64,000 nt of DNA from Chlorops oryzae (GCA_020466095.1 CM035809.1:6002723-6066722), one strand, 5' to 3'. Positions 42,648-55,270 are shown, counted from the stretch's first letter. Notes: generated by a model from the letters alone, not told the origin. Numbers and translations are program-made.

Positions 42648-45600
42648 ATGAGTATCTTATTTAACTTCATTTCCTTCGGTGTCGTTGCGTTTGCAGCTGT
42701 AGACGCTCTTCGACTAACTTCCCCCCTAAATCTTGGCATTGATCTAGACTTATTTGGTGGTGGGAACACCAATCTTGGCTTTGGTCTTGTGGCGCCTGGA
42801 AATGTCAATTTAGATCCTGCTGGTTTGGGACTAAACGCTGGGTTGGATCTATTTGGTGCTGAAATCGGTGGCTCTGGATCAAACGCTGCTCAAAATTCCG
42901 CTTCACAATGGAGTACTTCTGGATCATCTGCTGGTCAACAGCCTTCTTATGGTTCATCTTTGAAGACACAGTCGGCTTATCAAGTAAATACCGGTGGAGA
43001 ATCTGCTGATCAACAGGGTGCTGTTGGATGGTCTAATAATGGAAATTTGGCAAGAGACACTGCTGGCCTTAGTGTTGGCGCAAGCCTTGGATTGCCCAGT
43101 CTCGATACTGTATTGGGACTAAACACTGGATTGACACTATCTGATGCCGAAACCAGTGCCTTTGGATCAGACGCTGCTCAAAATTCAGCTTCTCAATGGA
43201 TTACTTCTGGATGGATTCCGAGTCAACAGACTTCTAACGGTGTATCGACAAATGGAAATTCGGATTACCAAGTGATTTCCACTGGACCTATAGCTGGTCA
43301 ACAAGGTGCTATTGGTGGAGCTGCTGATGGAAATTCGGCTTATCAAATGAATTCTGCTGGAGTTATCGCTGGTCAACAAGGTGCTGTTAGAGCAACTGGT
43401 ACTGGAAATTCGGCTTCTCAAATGAATTCTGTTGGAGTAACCCCTGGTGAACAAGGTGCTGTTGGGGCAACTGGTAGCGGAAATTCGGCTTCTCAAATGA
43501 ATACTGCTGGAGTAACCACTGGTCAACAAGGTTCTGTTGGAGCAACTGGTAATTCTGGCCCAATTACTGCCGCAAGCATTAAACCGATCAAATTGGATGC
43601 TGGTTTGGGACTCAGCACAGGCTGGCCAATAATTGCAGCAAACACCGGTGCTTCTGGATCAAACACTGCTCATAATTCTGGTTCTCAGATTAGAACTTCT
43701 GGATGGTCTACGAGTCAACAGACTTCTAACGGTGCATCAACAAATGGAAACTCGGCTTCTCAAGCGAATTCCGCTGGACTAACCGCTGGTCAACAAGGTA
43801 CTATTGCTGCAGTTGCTAATGGAAATTCGGCTTCTCAAATGAGTTCTGCTGTTGTTAAAGCTGGTCAACAAGGTGCTATTGGGGTAACTGGTAATGGAAA
43901 TTTGGCTTCTCAAATGTATTCTGCTGGAGTTACCGCTGGTCAACAGGGTGCTATTGGTGGAGCTGCTAATGGAAATTCGGCTTCTCAAATGAACTCTGCT
44001 GGAGTTAGCGCTGGTCAGCAAGGTGCTGTTAGAGCAACTGGTAGTGGAAATTCGGTTTCTCAAATGAATTCTGTTGCAGTAACAGCTGGTCAACAAGGTG
44101 CTGTTGGGGCAACTGGTAGCGGAAATTCGGCTTCTCAAATGAATACTGCTGGAGTAACCACTGGTCAACAAGGTTCTGTTGGATTAATTGGTAATTCTCG
44201 CCCAATTACTGCCGCAATCATTAAACCGATCAAATTGGATGCTGGTTTGGGACTCAGCACAGGCTGGCCAATAATTGCAGCAAATACCGGTGCATCTGGA
44301 TCAAACACTGCTCAGAATTCTGGTTCTCAGATTAGAACTTCTGGATGGTCTACGAGTCAACAGACATCTAACGGTGCATCAACAAATGGAAACTCGGCTT
44401 CTCAAGCGAATTCCGCTGGACTAACCGCTGGTCAACAAGGTACTATTGGTGCAGTTGCTAATGGAAATTCGGCTTCTCAAATGAGTTCTGCTGGAGTTAA
44501 AGCTGGTCAACAGGGTGCTGTTGGGGCAACTGGTAGCGGAAATTCGGCTTCTCAAATGAATACTGCTGGAGTAACCACTGGTCAACAAGGTTCTGTTGGA
44601 GCAACTGGTAATTCTCGCCCAATTACTGCCGCAATCATTAAACCGATCAAATTGGATGCTGGTTTGGGACTCAGCACAGGCTGGCCAATAATTGCAGCAA
44701 ATACCGGTGCTTCTGGATCAAACACTGCTCAGAATTCTGGTTCTCAGATTAGAACTTCTGGATGGTCTACGAGTCAACAGACTTCTAACGGTGCATCAAC
44801 AAATGGAAACTCGGCTTCTCCAGCGAATTCCGCTGGACTAACCGCTGGTCAACAAGGTACTATTGGTGCAGTTGCTAATGGAAACTCGGCTTCTCAAATG
44901 AGTTCCGCTGGAGTAACAGCTGGTCAACAAGGTGCTGTTGGGGCAACTGGTAGCGGAAATTCGGCTTCTCAAATGAATACTGCTGGAGTAACCACTGGTC
45001 AACAAGGTTCTGTTGGAGCAACTGGTAATTCTCGCCCAATTACTGCCGCAATCATTAAACCGATCAAATTGGATGCTGGTTTGGGACTCAGCACAGGCTG
45101 GCCAATAATTGCAGCAAATACCGGTGCTTCTGGATCAAACACTGCTCAGAATTCTGGTTCTCAGATTAGAACTTCTGGATGGTCTACGAGTCAACAGACT
45201 TCTAACGGTGCATCAACAAATGGAAACTCGGCTTCTCAAGCGAATTCCGCTGGACTAACCGCTGGTCAACAAGGTACTATTGGTGCAGTTGCTAATGGAA
45301 ATTCGGCTTCTCAAATGAGTTCTGCTGGAGTTAAAGCTGGTCAACAGGGTGGTGTTGGGGCAACTGGTAGCGGAAATTCGGCTTCTCAAATAAATACTGC
45401 TGGAGTAACCACTGGTCAACAAGGTTCTGTTGGAGCAACTGGTTATTCTCGCCCAATTACTGCCGCAATCATTAAACCGATCAAATTGGATGCCGGTTTG
45501 GGACTCAGCACAGGCTGGCCAATAATTGCAGCAAATACCGGTGCTTCTGGATCAAACACTGCTCAGAATTCTGGTTCTCAGATTAGAACTTCTGGATGGT

Positions 45601-47323
45601 CTACGAGTCAACAGACTTCTAACGGTGCATCAGCAAATGGAAACTCGGCTTCTCAAGCGAATTCCGCTGGACTAACCGCTGGTCAACAAGGTACTATTGG
45701 CGCAGTTGCTAATGGAAATTCGGCTTCTCAAATGAATTCTGTTGGAGTAACAGCTGGTCAACAAGGTGCTGTTGGGGCAACTGGTAGCGGAAATTCGGCT
45801 TCTCAAATGAATACTGCTGGAGTAACCACTGGTCAACAAGGTTCTGTTGGAGCAACTGGTAATTCTCGCCCAATTACTGCCGCAATCATTAAACCGATCA
45901 AATTGGATGCTGGTTTGGGACTCAGCACAGGCTGGCCAATAATTGCAGCAAATACCGGTGCTTCTGGATCAAACACTGCTCAGAATTCTGGTTCTCAGAT
46001 TAGAACTTCTGGATGGTCTACGATTCAACAGACTTCTAACGGTGCATCAACAAATGGAAACTCGGCTTCTCAAGCGAATTCCGCTGGACTTACCGCTGGT
46101 CAACAAGGTACTATTGGTGCAGTTGCTAATGGAAATTCGGCTTCTCAAACGAGTTCTGCTGGAGTTAAAGCTGGTCAACAAGGTGCTGTTGGAGCAACTG
46201 GTAATGGAAATTTGAATTCTCAAATGTATTCTGGTGGAGTTACCGCTGGCCAACAAGGTGCTGTTAGAGCAACTGGTAGTGGAAATTCGGCTTCTCAAAT
46301 GAATTCTGCTGGAGTTACCGCTGGTCAACAGGGTGCTATTGGTGGAGCTGCTAATGGAAATTCGGCTTCTCAAATGAACTCTGCTGGAGTTAGCGCTGGT
46401 CAGCAAGGTGCTGTTAGAGCAACCGTTAATTCTGGCCCACTTATTGCCGCAATCATTAAACCGGTCGATTTGGATGCTGGTTTGGGACTCAGCACAAGCT
46501 TGCCAATAAGTGCAGCAAACACCGGTGCTTCTGGATCAAGCACTGCTCAAAATTCTGCTTCTCAATTTAGTACGTCTGGATGGTCTGCGAATCAACAGAC
46601 TTCTAACGGTGCATCAACAAATGGAAACTCGGCTTCTCAAGCAAATTCCGCTGAAGTAACCGCTGGTCAACAAGGTTCGGTTGGAGCAATTGGTAATGGA
46701 AATTGGGCTTCTCAAATGTATCCTGCTGGAGTTACCGCTGGTCAACAAGGTGCTGTTGCAGCAACTGGTAATGGAAATTGGGCTGCCCAGATGTACCCTG
46801 CTGGAGTTACCGCTGGTCAACAAGGTTCAGTTAGAGCAACTGGTAATGGAATTTCGTCTTCTCAAGTAAATTCTGCTGGAGCTTCTACCGGTAAGCATCT
46901 GCAAATGAAAATGCTGTTAACAGCATTAATCTTAGAGAATCTGCTGTTATATGTATTTATGCATATCCCAAAAAGCTGAATTTGGCTAATAATTTACAAT
47001 CTTACACAGGCATTCAGTTACCTGCTACAAAAATTGGTGCTTCTGGATCTTACGCTGCTAACAATTCTGCTTCTCAATGGGGTACTCTTGGAGCATCTGC
47101 TGGTCAAAGGGCTGCTAATGGAGCATCGAATAATGGAGTGTCAACATATCAAAGGAATTCTGCTGAATTATCAGCTGGTCAAAGTGCTGCTTCCAGAGGG
47201 GCTTTGGGCTTAAATTCTGATGCTGCAATTTCTGCTAACGTACCCTTGTCACTTTCAGTGGGAAGTTCTGCTGGTAGACGCAATCAGTTTACACCCGGCT
47301 TGCTAGGTATCAAATTGGGTTAA
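42648..47323 (+). CDS. Gene C: expanded secreted modular repeat protein; two predicted exons, 42648-46890 and 47010-47323
   Basis: The N-terminus matches gene A (same signal peptide and Gly/Leu-rich region). The array is larger: 31 modules of 25 residues and 7 spacers of 64. Unspliced, the frame stops at 46979 (1443 residues). A 16-base deletion at about 46895 shifts the frame and replaces the family tail with KHLQMKMLL.... The tail itself remains open one frame over, to 47323. A consensus GTAAGC donor (46891) and ACACAG acceptor (to 47009) span the deletion. Splicing there joins the exons after the first base of a glycine codon and gives 1518 residues with the normal GRRNQF...GIKLG ending. 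Either gene C is spliced there or it has lost its C-terminus. I favour splicing but cannot prove it. Confidence 0.75.
43251..46903 (+). repeat. Expanded modular repeat array of gene C
   Basis: The array counts 31 units of 75 bp and 7 spacers of 192 bp, predicting 3669 bp. The observed 3653 bp differs by exactly the 16-bp deletion. Spacers start at about 43554, 44196, 44613, 45030, 45447, 45864 and 46431. Confidence 0.9.
44196..45863 (+). repeat. 417-bp higher-order repeat, four consecutive copies
   Basis: Each copy is one 192-bp spacer (SRPITAAIIKPIKLDAGLGL type) plus three 75-bp units, or 139 codons. Copies start at 44196, 44613, 45030 and 45447, and a fifth spacer starts at 45864, always 417 bp apart. 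They differ at only a few bases, so the amplification is recent and fits unequal crossing-over or gene conversion in register. Confidence 0.92.
46891..47009 (+). other. Candidate intron of gene C that removes a frameshift
   Basis: This 119-bp interval begins GTAAGC and ends ACACAG, with a CTAAT branch-like word at 46986-46990. Its length is not a multiple of three, so removing it cancels the shift caused by the 16-bp deletion inside it. The homologous intervals in A and B are 135 bp and open. Confidence 0.5.
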
Positions 47324-50300
47324 AGTTGTTGTATCCAGCCTTGCATAATAAAGTGCAAGTATGTGTTTCGAATAAAATGAAATGAATAAAATTTTGATAA
47401 TTATAAAGCATTTCGAGGTTTTATCAGATATTGAGAATGAAAATTTCCCGGGGTTCTCAAACAAACGAATTTTTTGAAATATTAATATTTTGGGACAGTT
47501 TAGTTTTTCAAATATAGCTCGATTAAAATAATTTAGAAACTAAATAAAATTTTAGCTGTTCCTCGAATACCATTTTTAAGTTTTCACCAATCGACGAACC
47601 CGAGGTGGATTTACCTTATAGGCAACAAAGGCAGCTGCCTAGGGCGCCAACTTGTAAGGGGCGGGAAATGCTGACCGTCCATCCATCAATAACAGAATAA
47701 GTGAAAATTAGACTGCTGTCTAAGGCTGCAAAATTTCAACTGTTTAGGGCGGCAAAGTGTCCTAATCCGCCTCTATGACAAATTGTACTTATTAGAAGGC
47801 ACACTAGTCCGCAACACCAACCAAAAGGCTGCTTTAGCGGCCGCAACAATTCCGACTGTTAGACTCGTCCGATAACTAATCATAGATGTGTGTAAAACGT
47901 GACAAACACCTTCACAATAGACCACCCGTCCGGACAAAAAATCGGAGTATGCCATTTACGCAGTAGTCCGCGTCAGCCTCGTGCTTGTTTTATTATGGTG
48001 ACAACACTGTTTTCATAAATATTTGGACGCCCGTTCGAACGTGAGAAGCAATTTTTGAAAAAAAGGAGGCTGAAATTGTTTGTAAGTAAATATCATCTTC
48101 TGAGTAGATAACGCCGAGTTGTTCAGTTCTCAAAATTTTCCCTACTTCTGAAATCCACCTTATAAGAGAATTCGGACGTGACAAAGTCCGAAAAAAGTTT
48201 TTTTTTTCTGGAAGTAGCCAAAGAAAAATATTGGCCAATTTTATAACTCATTTTTTCCAATAAATAAGTTGAAATTTGAAAGAATATTCATCATTTTTCC
48301 AAATTTTGACAAATCTGCCCTGAAAGGATAAAGTTTTGAAAGCTTTTATTTTGGCTGCAACATGAACTTAATTGCTAAGGACGAAATGTTGACATTCGAC
48401 ATCGAAAGCAAACGATTTGTAGGCGTCGAATTTTCAGAAATGCACCAAAAATCAAACGAAATGAGATCAAAGATGTTGCAGCACTTTTGCTTGGAGCTGA
48501 ACTCGATTGTCTCGAGATAAAATTGCAGGAGTACTCGCCTTATGATATCTTCCGTTTTGCTTTCAATTCTTTTCGATCTTTTTCAACTAAAAATAATCAA
48601 CAAAAGTAAAAGATAAAACGGAAGTCTTAAATTGTGTCGAAAGCAAATTTTAGATCATTGCAGCCCGAATGAGAGGTGAAGGTCAACCTAAAGCCAACTT
48701 AAAAATAAAATGCGAGCCAAAGTGAAAAAGTTGTTTTCTTCTCTCACGTCAAATAGATTTCTATGTGTGGGATTTTTTTAAGCCACAGAATTCCCCGCTG
48801 TTGATTAACATTTGAAATTTTTTATGTCGAGTGTGTGAGCAATAAATAACGGTTAAAGCACAGGATTGAAGGAAATAAAAAGAAGTCCTTACGAAAACTT
48901 TTTCGTCGTTCATAGCAAAGGTTCGCATAAATTTTGAGCTTGCTGTGCTCTTTTCTTCGTTTTTCAAGAAAATAAATTTTTTTTACCAGAATTGAGAAGG
49001 TCCTTTTCTCGTTTATGTGAATAGAAGTTTGAGTTTTTAAGCAAGTTCCATAAATGTTCTTTTACAATCTCAAACGCAAAGCATCCGTTTTTCGTACGAA
49101 TTCACCATAGCATGGAGTCGATTAAATTGTAGATCTCAAGGAACGGAAGGAAAGGAGAACATTTTTCCAAGCTTTTGCTTTATTCCAAAATAAACCTTTG
49201 TCACACTTGACTGTGTGCGAACGAAATCGAACGCTGGCACACCGAAAAGGCACTTTAAGTCTGCTAAGTTTGCATATACATATTTTTAAATGAGTGTCAC
49301 ATGGGATTTTAAATGGATGCAAGGATGAATTGACATGTGTATGATATGACATATATGATGCATGTGAGTGGCTTTTTGTTTGTTATTTCATATTTAAAGA
49401 ACGTTTTCTAGGATCATCGGTTTGAGTTTCATATATTGAAAGTATTTGCTTAGTAAATTTAAGCACCAAATTCGCGAATGTCCTTTTCAAATTGGAAGTT
49501 CTCAGAGTGGAAAGGTTACTGAATGACAATTCTGAGGACCAAATTATATTCGCGGGAACCAAAGATCCCATAGTTTTGGGATGTTTATGTACCTATAAAC
49601 ATTTAATTCCATTCCAATTTTCCTATCGCATATTTTCCACTATTACATTCCATTGCATTCCAATTCGACGCAGAATATCTGCCTTTGAACAAATAATTGA
49701 AGGAGTCCTTGTTCTCTAATTACAATACGGTCTCCTGCGATTCTTATGAAAATGGTTTCACCCATATTTTTCACACAAAAAGTTGTTAAAGAGTTTATAA
49801 AAATTGTTTTATAATCACCATTTTTACATTCTCGCTCTTCACATACCAGAGATGGAACAATGTAACATGTGCCTTCTAAGGGAAACACCGTCGCAGTAGA
49901 ACTTCATACGCCGAGAGCTGGAAAGTCACCCTCACTATGCTCACTTGTTTAAGCAAAAAGGACTATGGAATGCGGAAAGTGAAATTTGAGAGGATCTGAC
50001 GACTTGTTAATACATTCGGTGGTATGTGGCTTGCGGTTTACTCCCCTGGCGCGTAAATTAGGAAAAAAGAGAAAATTTTTTCTTTTTTGTTATGTCACAT
50101 TGATGAGAAGAAATAATTTAAAATTAAGATCGGATGAATTTTATTTTTCCAACATAGCTGTGTAACATTTTCGAAATTTTCTCTGCAATCGCAGTTACGC
50201 TTGCAATATAACCATGTCCTTCCATGGGAAATAATAAACTCCTGAAAAATTAAAAAAAGTCGATTGAAGATTTAAATTGCAAAACCCAAAAATATTGAAA

Positions 50301-52955
50301 AGCCTTTCCTTGGACGTTGAAGGCACCATCCCACGATGCTAGTGTTTTAAAAGCTCTTTAGATTTTTCTTGACTTTTTGAAATTTATTCGAAATTCATGT
50401 AAATATATTCGAAAACCTCAGAACACGTGCGACCAAACAAAAGAAACAGAAGCAGCCGACCAGACCTCCAAGGGAGACAAAAACACATGAAAGCAAAAAT
50501 CGTGCACAAAAAGGATTTGATGCTGTTTTTCCAGGCACTTCGTCCATTTGGAGCATGCACATTCTACGGTAATCAAAAAATACTATCCCGAATAACGAAA
50601 ATCAACGGATTCGTACTTTCAGGTCATGTAAGCAGAGGAAATAGTAGAAAACTTTGTTGTTCGCAGCTTTCAACCTTTATGATTTTTCGGATATTTGAAT
50701 TGTATCAGTTGCTTAATTCATTACTTTTTTTTACAATGGAGAAATGTTCTGTAAAATTAATATGTTTCAATCCAAAATAGTTTTTCGCAGTTAACCGAAA
50801 GGATTTCGTTGTTTTTCTACTCCGAAATCGTGGAAATGGCGATGGTTGGTTTCTTCAGTTTTATCAGTTGAATAATTCCCTACCGCAATTTGATTGTATT
50901 GTTTTAATATCCTTGAGACTACCAATATAAATTTTCTAAATAGTTAATCTTTGGTTAATTCTTGGTTAATTGATTCGATGCTCCGTAGAAGGCTCAAAGG
51001 AAAAAACAATTTTCATTCATTTCAGTCTAGAAACATTATGTCAACCCATATGCTAACGGTAAGCTAGGCATATTCTCTTCTTTTTGTAGCATTAAGTAGT
51101 CATTAAGGACCCAATGTTAAATTTTTAGCTATAATTTTTAATATAGTTATTTTTTCGAGTTGGCTATTATGTTATTTTACACCCACACAAATTGTACTAT
51201 TAAAGATTTAAATTTTTGTGTGCTAACAAATGTAAATTCTTTGAATAAATTGAAATTAAAATTGTAATATATCTCCGCTGTAAAACATCGATATTCGATA
51301 ACATAAGTACAACATGTATCAATATAAAGCGCCACATAGACTTTCAGCCTGACTGATCATTGACCCGTGCACAATTTTATGTATTATTGCTCATTCATTT
51401 AACACCATTTTACCTCATTATTCTATGCCTTTCATTTTCTTACCAGTTTTTATGATCTCTGTGCACAAGTTTTCACTTCTACCTTCAAAAGATTTTGCTA
51501 CACACGATACGTCAAATATGAATGAAACTGAAACATCAAGGCAAAATATCAGACTGATTTTGATATTTTGGCTGACTGATGCATTAATAGAAAACGGTAT
51601 CGGTGTAAAGCATTTAACCCCAATGCCTTTCTTAGGGCACCTGCACACGAGCGGTTGTTCGTTTCGTACTCTCTTTTACTCGTATAAACACGAATGCAAC
51701 TCCAAAGGAGAATAAAAAACAAACATTGATGTTCAAGAATGGAATAGTGTAAAAGGCCTCATTGTTTTTAAAAATCGAGTTTTAATATAAAAGTGTTCAC
51801 TAACAAAAAATATCGATCATCTCTATTGCCGGCTCACAACTGGATACAATTGGTAACTACATTTTTACAAATTTTTTTTTTTTTTTTTTAAATTTAAGAT
51901 TGCATACATCAAGCAAGAAATTACAGGAAACGCAATGGCCAAAAATATACCCATATTTTTTAGCGAAATCCTATTGCTGCAAGCAAATTGGGATGGTCTG
52001 AAGGAGAAAGAGGCAATCAAAAAGTACAGACTTTTCAAGAGCTTTGTTTTCGGTATATTATTACAATACAATATGCGAAAGACATTGCCTTCAAACGAAC
52101 CAAAAATAAAGTATATAAGGAAACAGCTAAACTTAAGGAACAATATTATTATTTCGAAATTGATTATAAAATCAATCAAAACAGTAAAATAGTTTGCAAA
52201 GAAAAACTGAAAGTTTTATTATTTGCTTACGTTATTATCTTTCATGGGTTCTCAAGCATTATTGAATCATGAATAGTAGGGAAGATATGTTTCATGGGTT
52301 CTCAAGCATCAATCAAACATTTTGTGTCTATGCATGAATTCTTATGACAAGCCTGTATAAAAAATAAATGAGGCATGGAAGGTTGGCATGCATGCAAAGC
52401 ACCCTTAAGAGGCATGATTCATGCATCTTTCATGAACATTTTTACAAGTGGGATGTTCTATTACACGTTACTCATACGTCAGTACTGTCTCCTTTTAAAA
52501 ATGCGATTAGTACCTATAGAGGGTGCTTGAATTCTTTTTTGTGTCTCTGCCGAAATCTTTTCATTAAAGTCCCGTTAAGATTTCAAGAAAATTTGGCTTC
52601 TATTTATTATATTATTATATTATTACATATACCTAAATAAACTAAAAACCTTTCACATTGTATAACATTAATCTCTTCATTCTCGAGCCGTACAAAAGAA
52701 ACGTTTGGCTTTCTTGCCATTAATTGACTTCAAGAGCATAGCGTTACGATCTTTATTGTCTTCTGGTTTGAAGAGCTGAATAAAATGTTTGCTCAAATGT
52801 CTTTGTGTTGCTCTTGTTATAGCACAAAACCAGCTATAACATCACCCGCTCAAAAACGAATGGTCTAAGGCAATAAATTAGAAATCGGAAGAAATGAGTT
52901 TGGGAAGAACTCCTGCGATATGTTACGTTATAAAAATAAAAATTTTATTGTTGAC
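47324..52955. other. Duplicated non-coding 3' flank of gene C
   Basis: AATAAA words follow the stop at about 47346 onward, as in A and B. The rest is paralogous to the flanks of A and B. The stretch 51070-51840 has no partner. It contains a TTAGGGCACCTGCACACGAG word that looks like a MITE terminus, but I found no second end. The 94-codon frame 51988-52272 is also open in unit 1 (5843-6127), but its residues show no domain. Confidence 0.55.
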
Positions 52956-52959
52956 ATAT

Positions 52960-55270
52960 GTTAACATGACTCGGAACGACCTTGCTCGTGTATTGCAGAA
53001 GTAACGATAGACAAAGTAGAAAGAAACCTGATTCCGTGGGTATAAAATAATGTAAGACTGCAACTAAGCACGTTCAACGAAATTGAAAAACCTGGAAAAG
53101 TTAATTTTTACTTCCCCCGATTCTGTCTCGATGCATAGTGAATGCTCTCAGTATGAGCTCATTAGTAATTTCAAATAAAGAGAAATCTTTGTCCCCTTTT
53201 TAACGTAGCTTACACTCACTTATATACTGATAATTTCTTTTCTTTATTCAAGATATATGTAACAAGCTTTAACAAAAATGTTTGCGGACGTGTGACTTCC
53301 CAATGTGGAATGACGTGTTATGTAAAAACATATGCAACGAAAAAGCAGAAAAACTGACAAGATTATTTCCTTTTATACGCTTGCCGATCACATTTGCCGT
53401 CAACCCGTATAAGAAATTCCCGCTCAGCACTCCAAGTCGGAATGTCTATCGTATCCTTAAAATTGAAGGATTTCCTTCAATACTTAATTATAATTGTGAA
53501 TTGCAGAAAAATACGCGTCCGTTGTTCACTACCACCACGAAATGTCCGCGTGTACCAAAGCTAAAAATCGTCGAAAATTTGGAAGATTTTAATGATATTA
53601 AGGGGCGTTATTATTCGCTTATTGCAGACGTCGGAAAACTTTATTCACTGAAAAGGAGCGCTGAATGGTCATAATTGCTCCTTAATTTAACAAGGAAATT
53701 AAATGAAAAGAGCACGGATGACTAAGCTTAGTGGAAATTATAAAACACGCTCTTCCTTTCTACAAACTATAACAATTAGGATGCCTATTGAGGTCATTTC
53801 CGGTTTTTAATGATGTTGATTCATTTCAATGCCTATTTTTTGTGGCCTTTTTGGGTGAGTACTTCATGAGGGCGCATAAAACAAATGTTTCAAAAATTGT
53901 CTTGCCCGTTTCAAAAAGGGATGTAATCCTTGTTTAAACAAATTTAAGCCATAATTCGCCCAATACCCAATTTTATTAGAATATGATAATGAGTAAAAAT
54001 GGCTTTCTTCTGATTTTGCTGGAGAGCATCAAGATATTGCTGAACCATCGTTAGTGGGAGTTTTATGAAAACTTTTCGCTTTTATTGATCCATTTCCATT
54101 GATGTGAATTTGTGGGTGGATACAACTTTCTATCTTTCTCAAAGATGCACACAAAGTTATCAGCGAAGTTTTCTTAAACAACTTCAGGCGGTTCGCTATC
54201 CAAAGTGATGCATTAATTTGTTGTAAACAGGATTACATTCCTTTGTGGCATGGAGTAAGGAAATAAAAAAAAAATCTTTTTGGCAAAGAGCCCAAAAAAG
54301 AAGTATTGGATCGAACCAACAACAATTAGAAACGCATAAAATATCATTCGTTTGCCCTGTGAAATAAGGAGAAAAATGTTTTGCCTGACTGCCTGCGGTG
54401 CTTTGATGAAGAAGAACATATCGCACACCATATTCTAACGAGACCCAAATCAAATATCGTAATTTTTGAAGGATCTTTTATTCCTTCCCAATTATTACTC
54501 TACAGCATAATGGCCTCGACCGATCTGCCGGGAACTTTCACTAGGTAAACTGTAATGATATTGAATATAAGTTAATATATATTGACGCCTGTAGTATTGA
54601 AAAAATTTAAGACAGAGGTTACAGTATGTTATGATAGCTTATAATCATTTTGAATAATATTGATATCGAAAATAGAAGATTTTTGACTAATTGGCCCTAT
54701 TCCTTTATAGCCCTTTTAGCCAAAACGTTCAACTAGCGTTAAATCTGCCACTGGATTCTAGTTGATCGCCATAATACGGGATAAAGTACTCCATCGTATG
54801 AGTACTTTCAGCAACGACACCTTTCCCGTCCCTCTCTCTGTCTGTGTAAAGAGGTGAGTGTCTGTTCTCATCTATTCTTCTCCTATAACGTCCACATTGC
54901 TTTTCAGTGAAAATTCTGGTCTTCCTGCCATAAGCCAGAAAGCTCCGATGCGGATAGAAAAGAATAATGGAAAAAACTGCAGATAGAGATTAGTAAGGCC
55001 ATTTTTTCGCCTCTGTCTCTTTAGTAAATTCCATGCACGCAAAAAACTAGTTTAAGGCCATTTTAAAGTACGACGTGAAAATATGCTCTTTATTCTAGAT
55101 GAGGCTAGATGAGGCTTGATGAGGCTAGATGAGGCAGCTGTGCTGATAATCCATGAGAGAACATGAATAGTTTTGGCACCCTGACTAATTATTGAGCTCA
55201 CATCAAAACTGCAGCTGCGCTCAACCGGAAAGAGAAACACATTTGACACTCATGTCTGCCATAAAAGCAT
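52960..55270. other. Duplicated non-coding block of unit 3
   Basis: This is paralogous to 8328-9970, 11541-11900 and 33786-35540. It includes empty sites for the Himar1-like element (about 53134) and the 10138-11538 element (about 54797). A short run of GATGAGGCT(A/T) repeats occurs at 55098-55133. Confidence 0.55.

Larger units (their letters stand above)
41456..55270 (+). repeat. Segmental duplication unit 3 (gene C and flanks)
   Basis: The upstream block (41456-42320) matches unit 2. Then come gene C, the 3' flank (47324-49303), a block shared with unit 2 (49303-51062), a private stretch (51070-51840), and blocks shared with unit 1 to about 55270. It carries none of the larger insertions found in units 1 and 2, so it serves as the empty-site reference. 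It lacks a C-terminal fragment copy. Confidence 0.8.

Noticed and set aside
46982..47323. Separate 113-codon gene after gene C
   Set aside because: It is the displaced C-terminal tail of gene C itself, out of frame because of the 16-bp deletion. It has no ATG at its start and no promoter.
49122..49888. 75-81 codon ORFs also present at 27795-28563
   Set aside because: They are kept only because the DNA is recently duplicated. No domain, no start context, and no sign of protein-level constraint.
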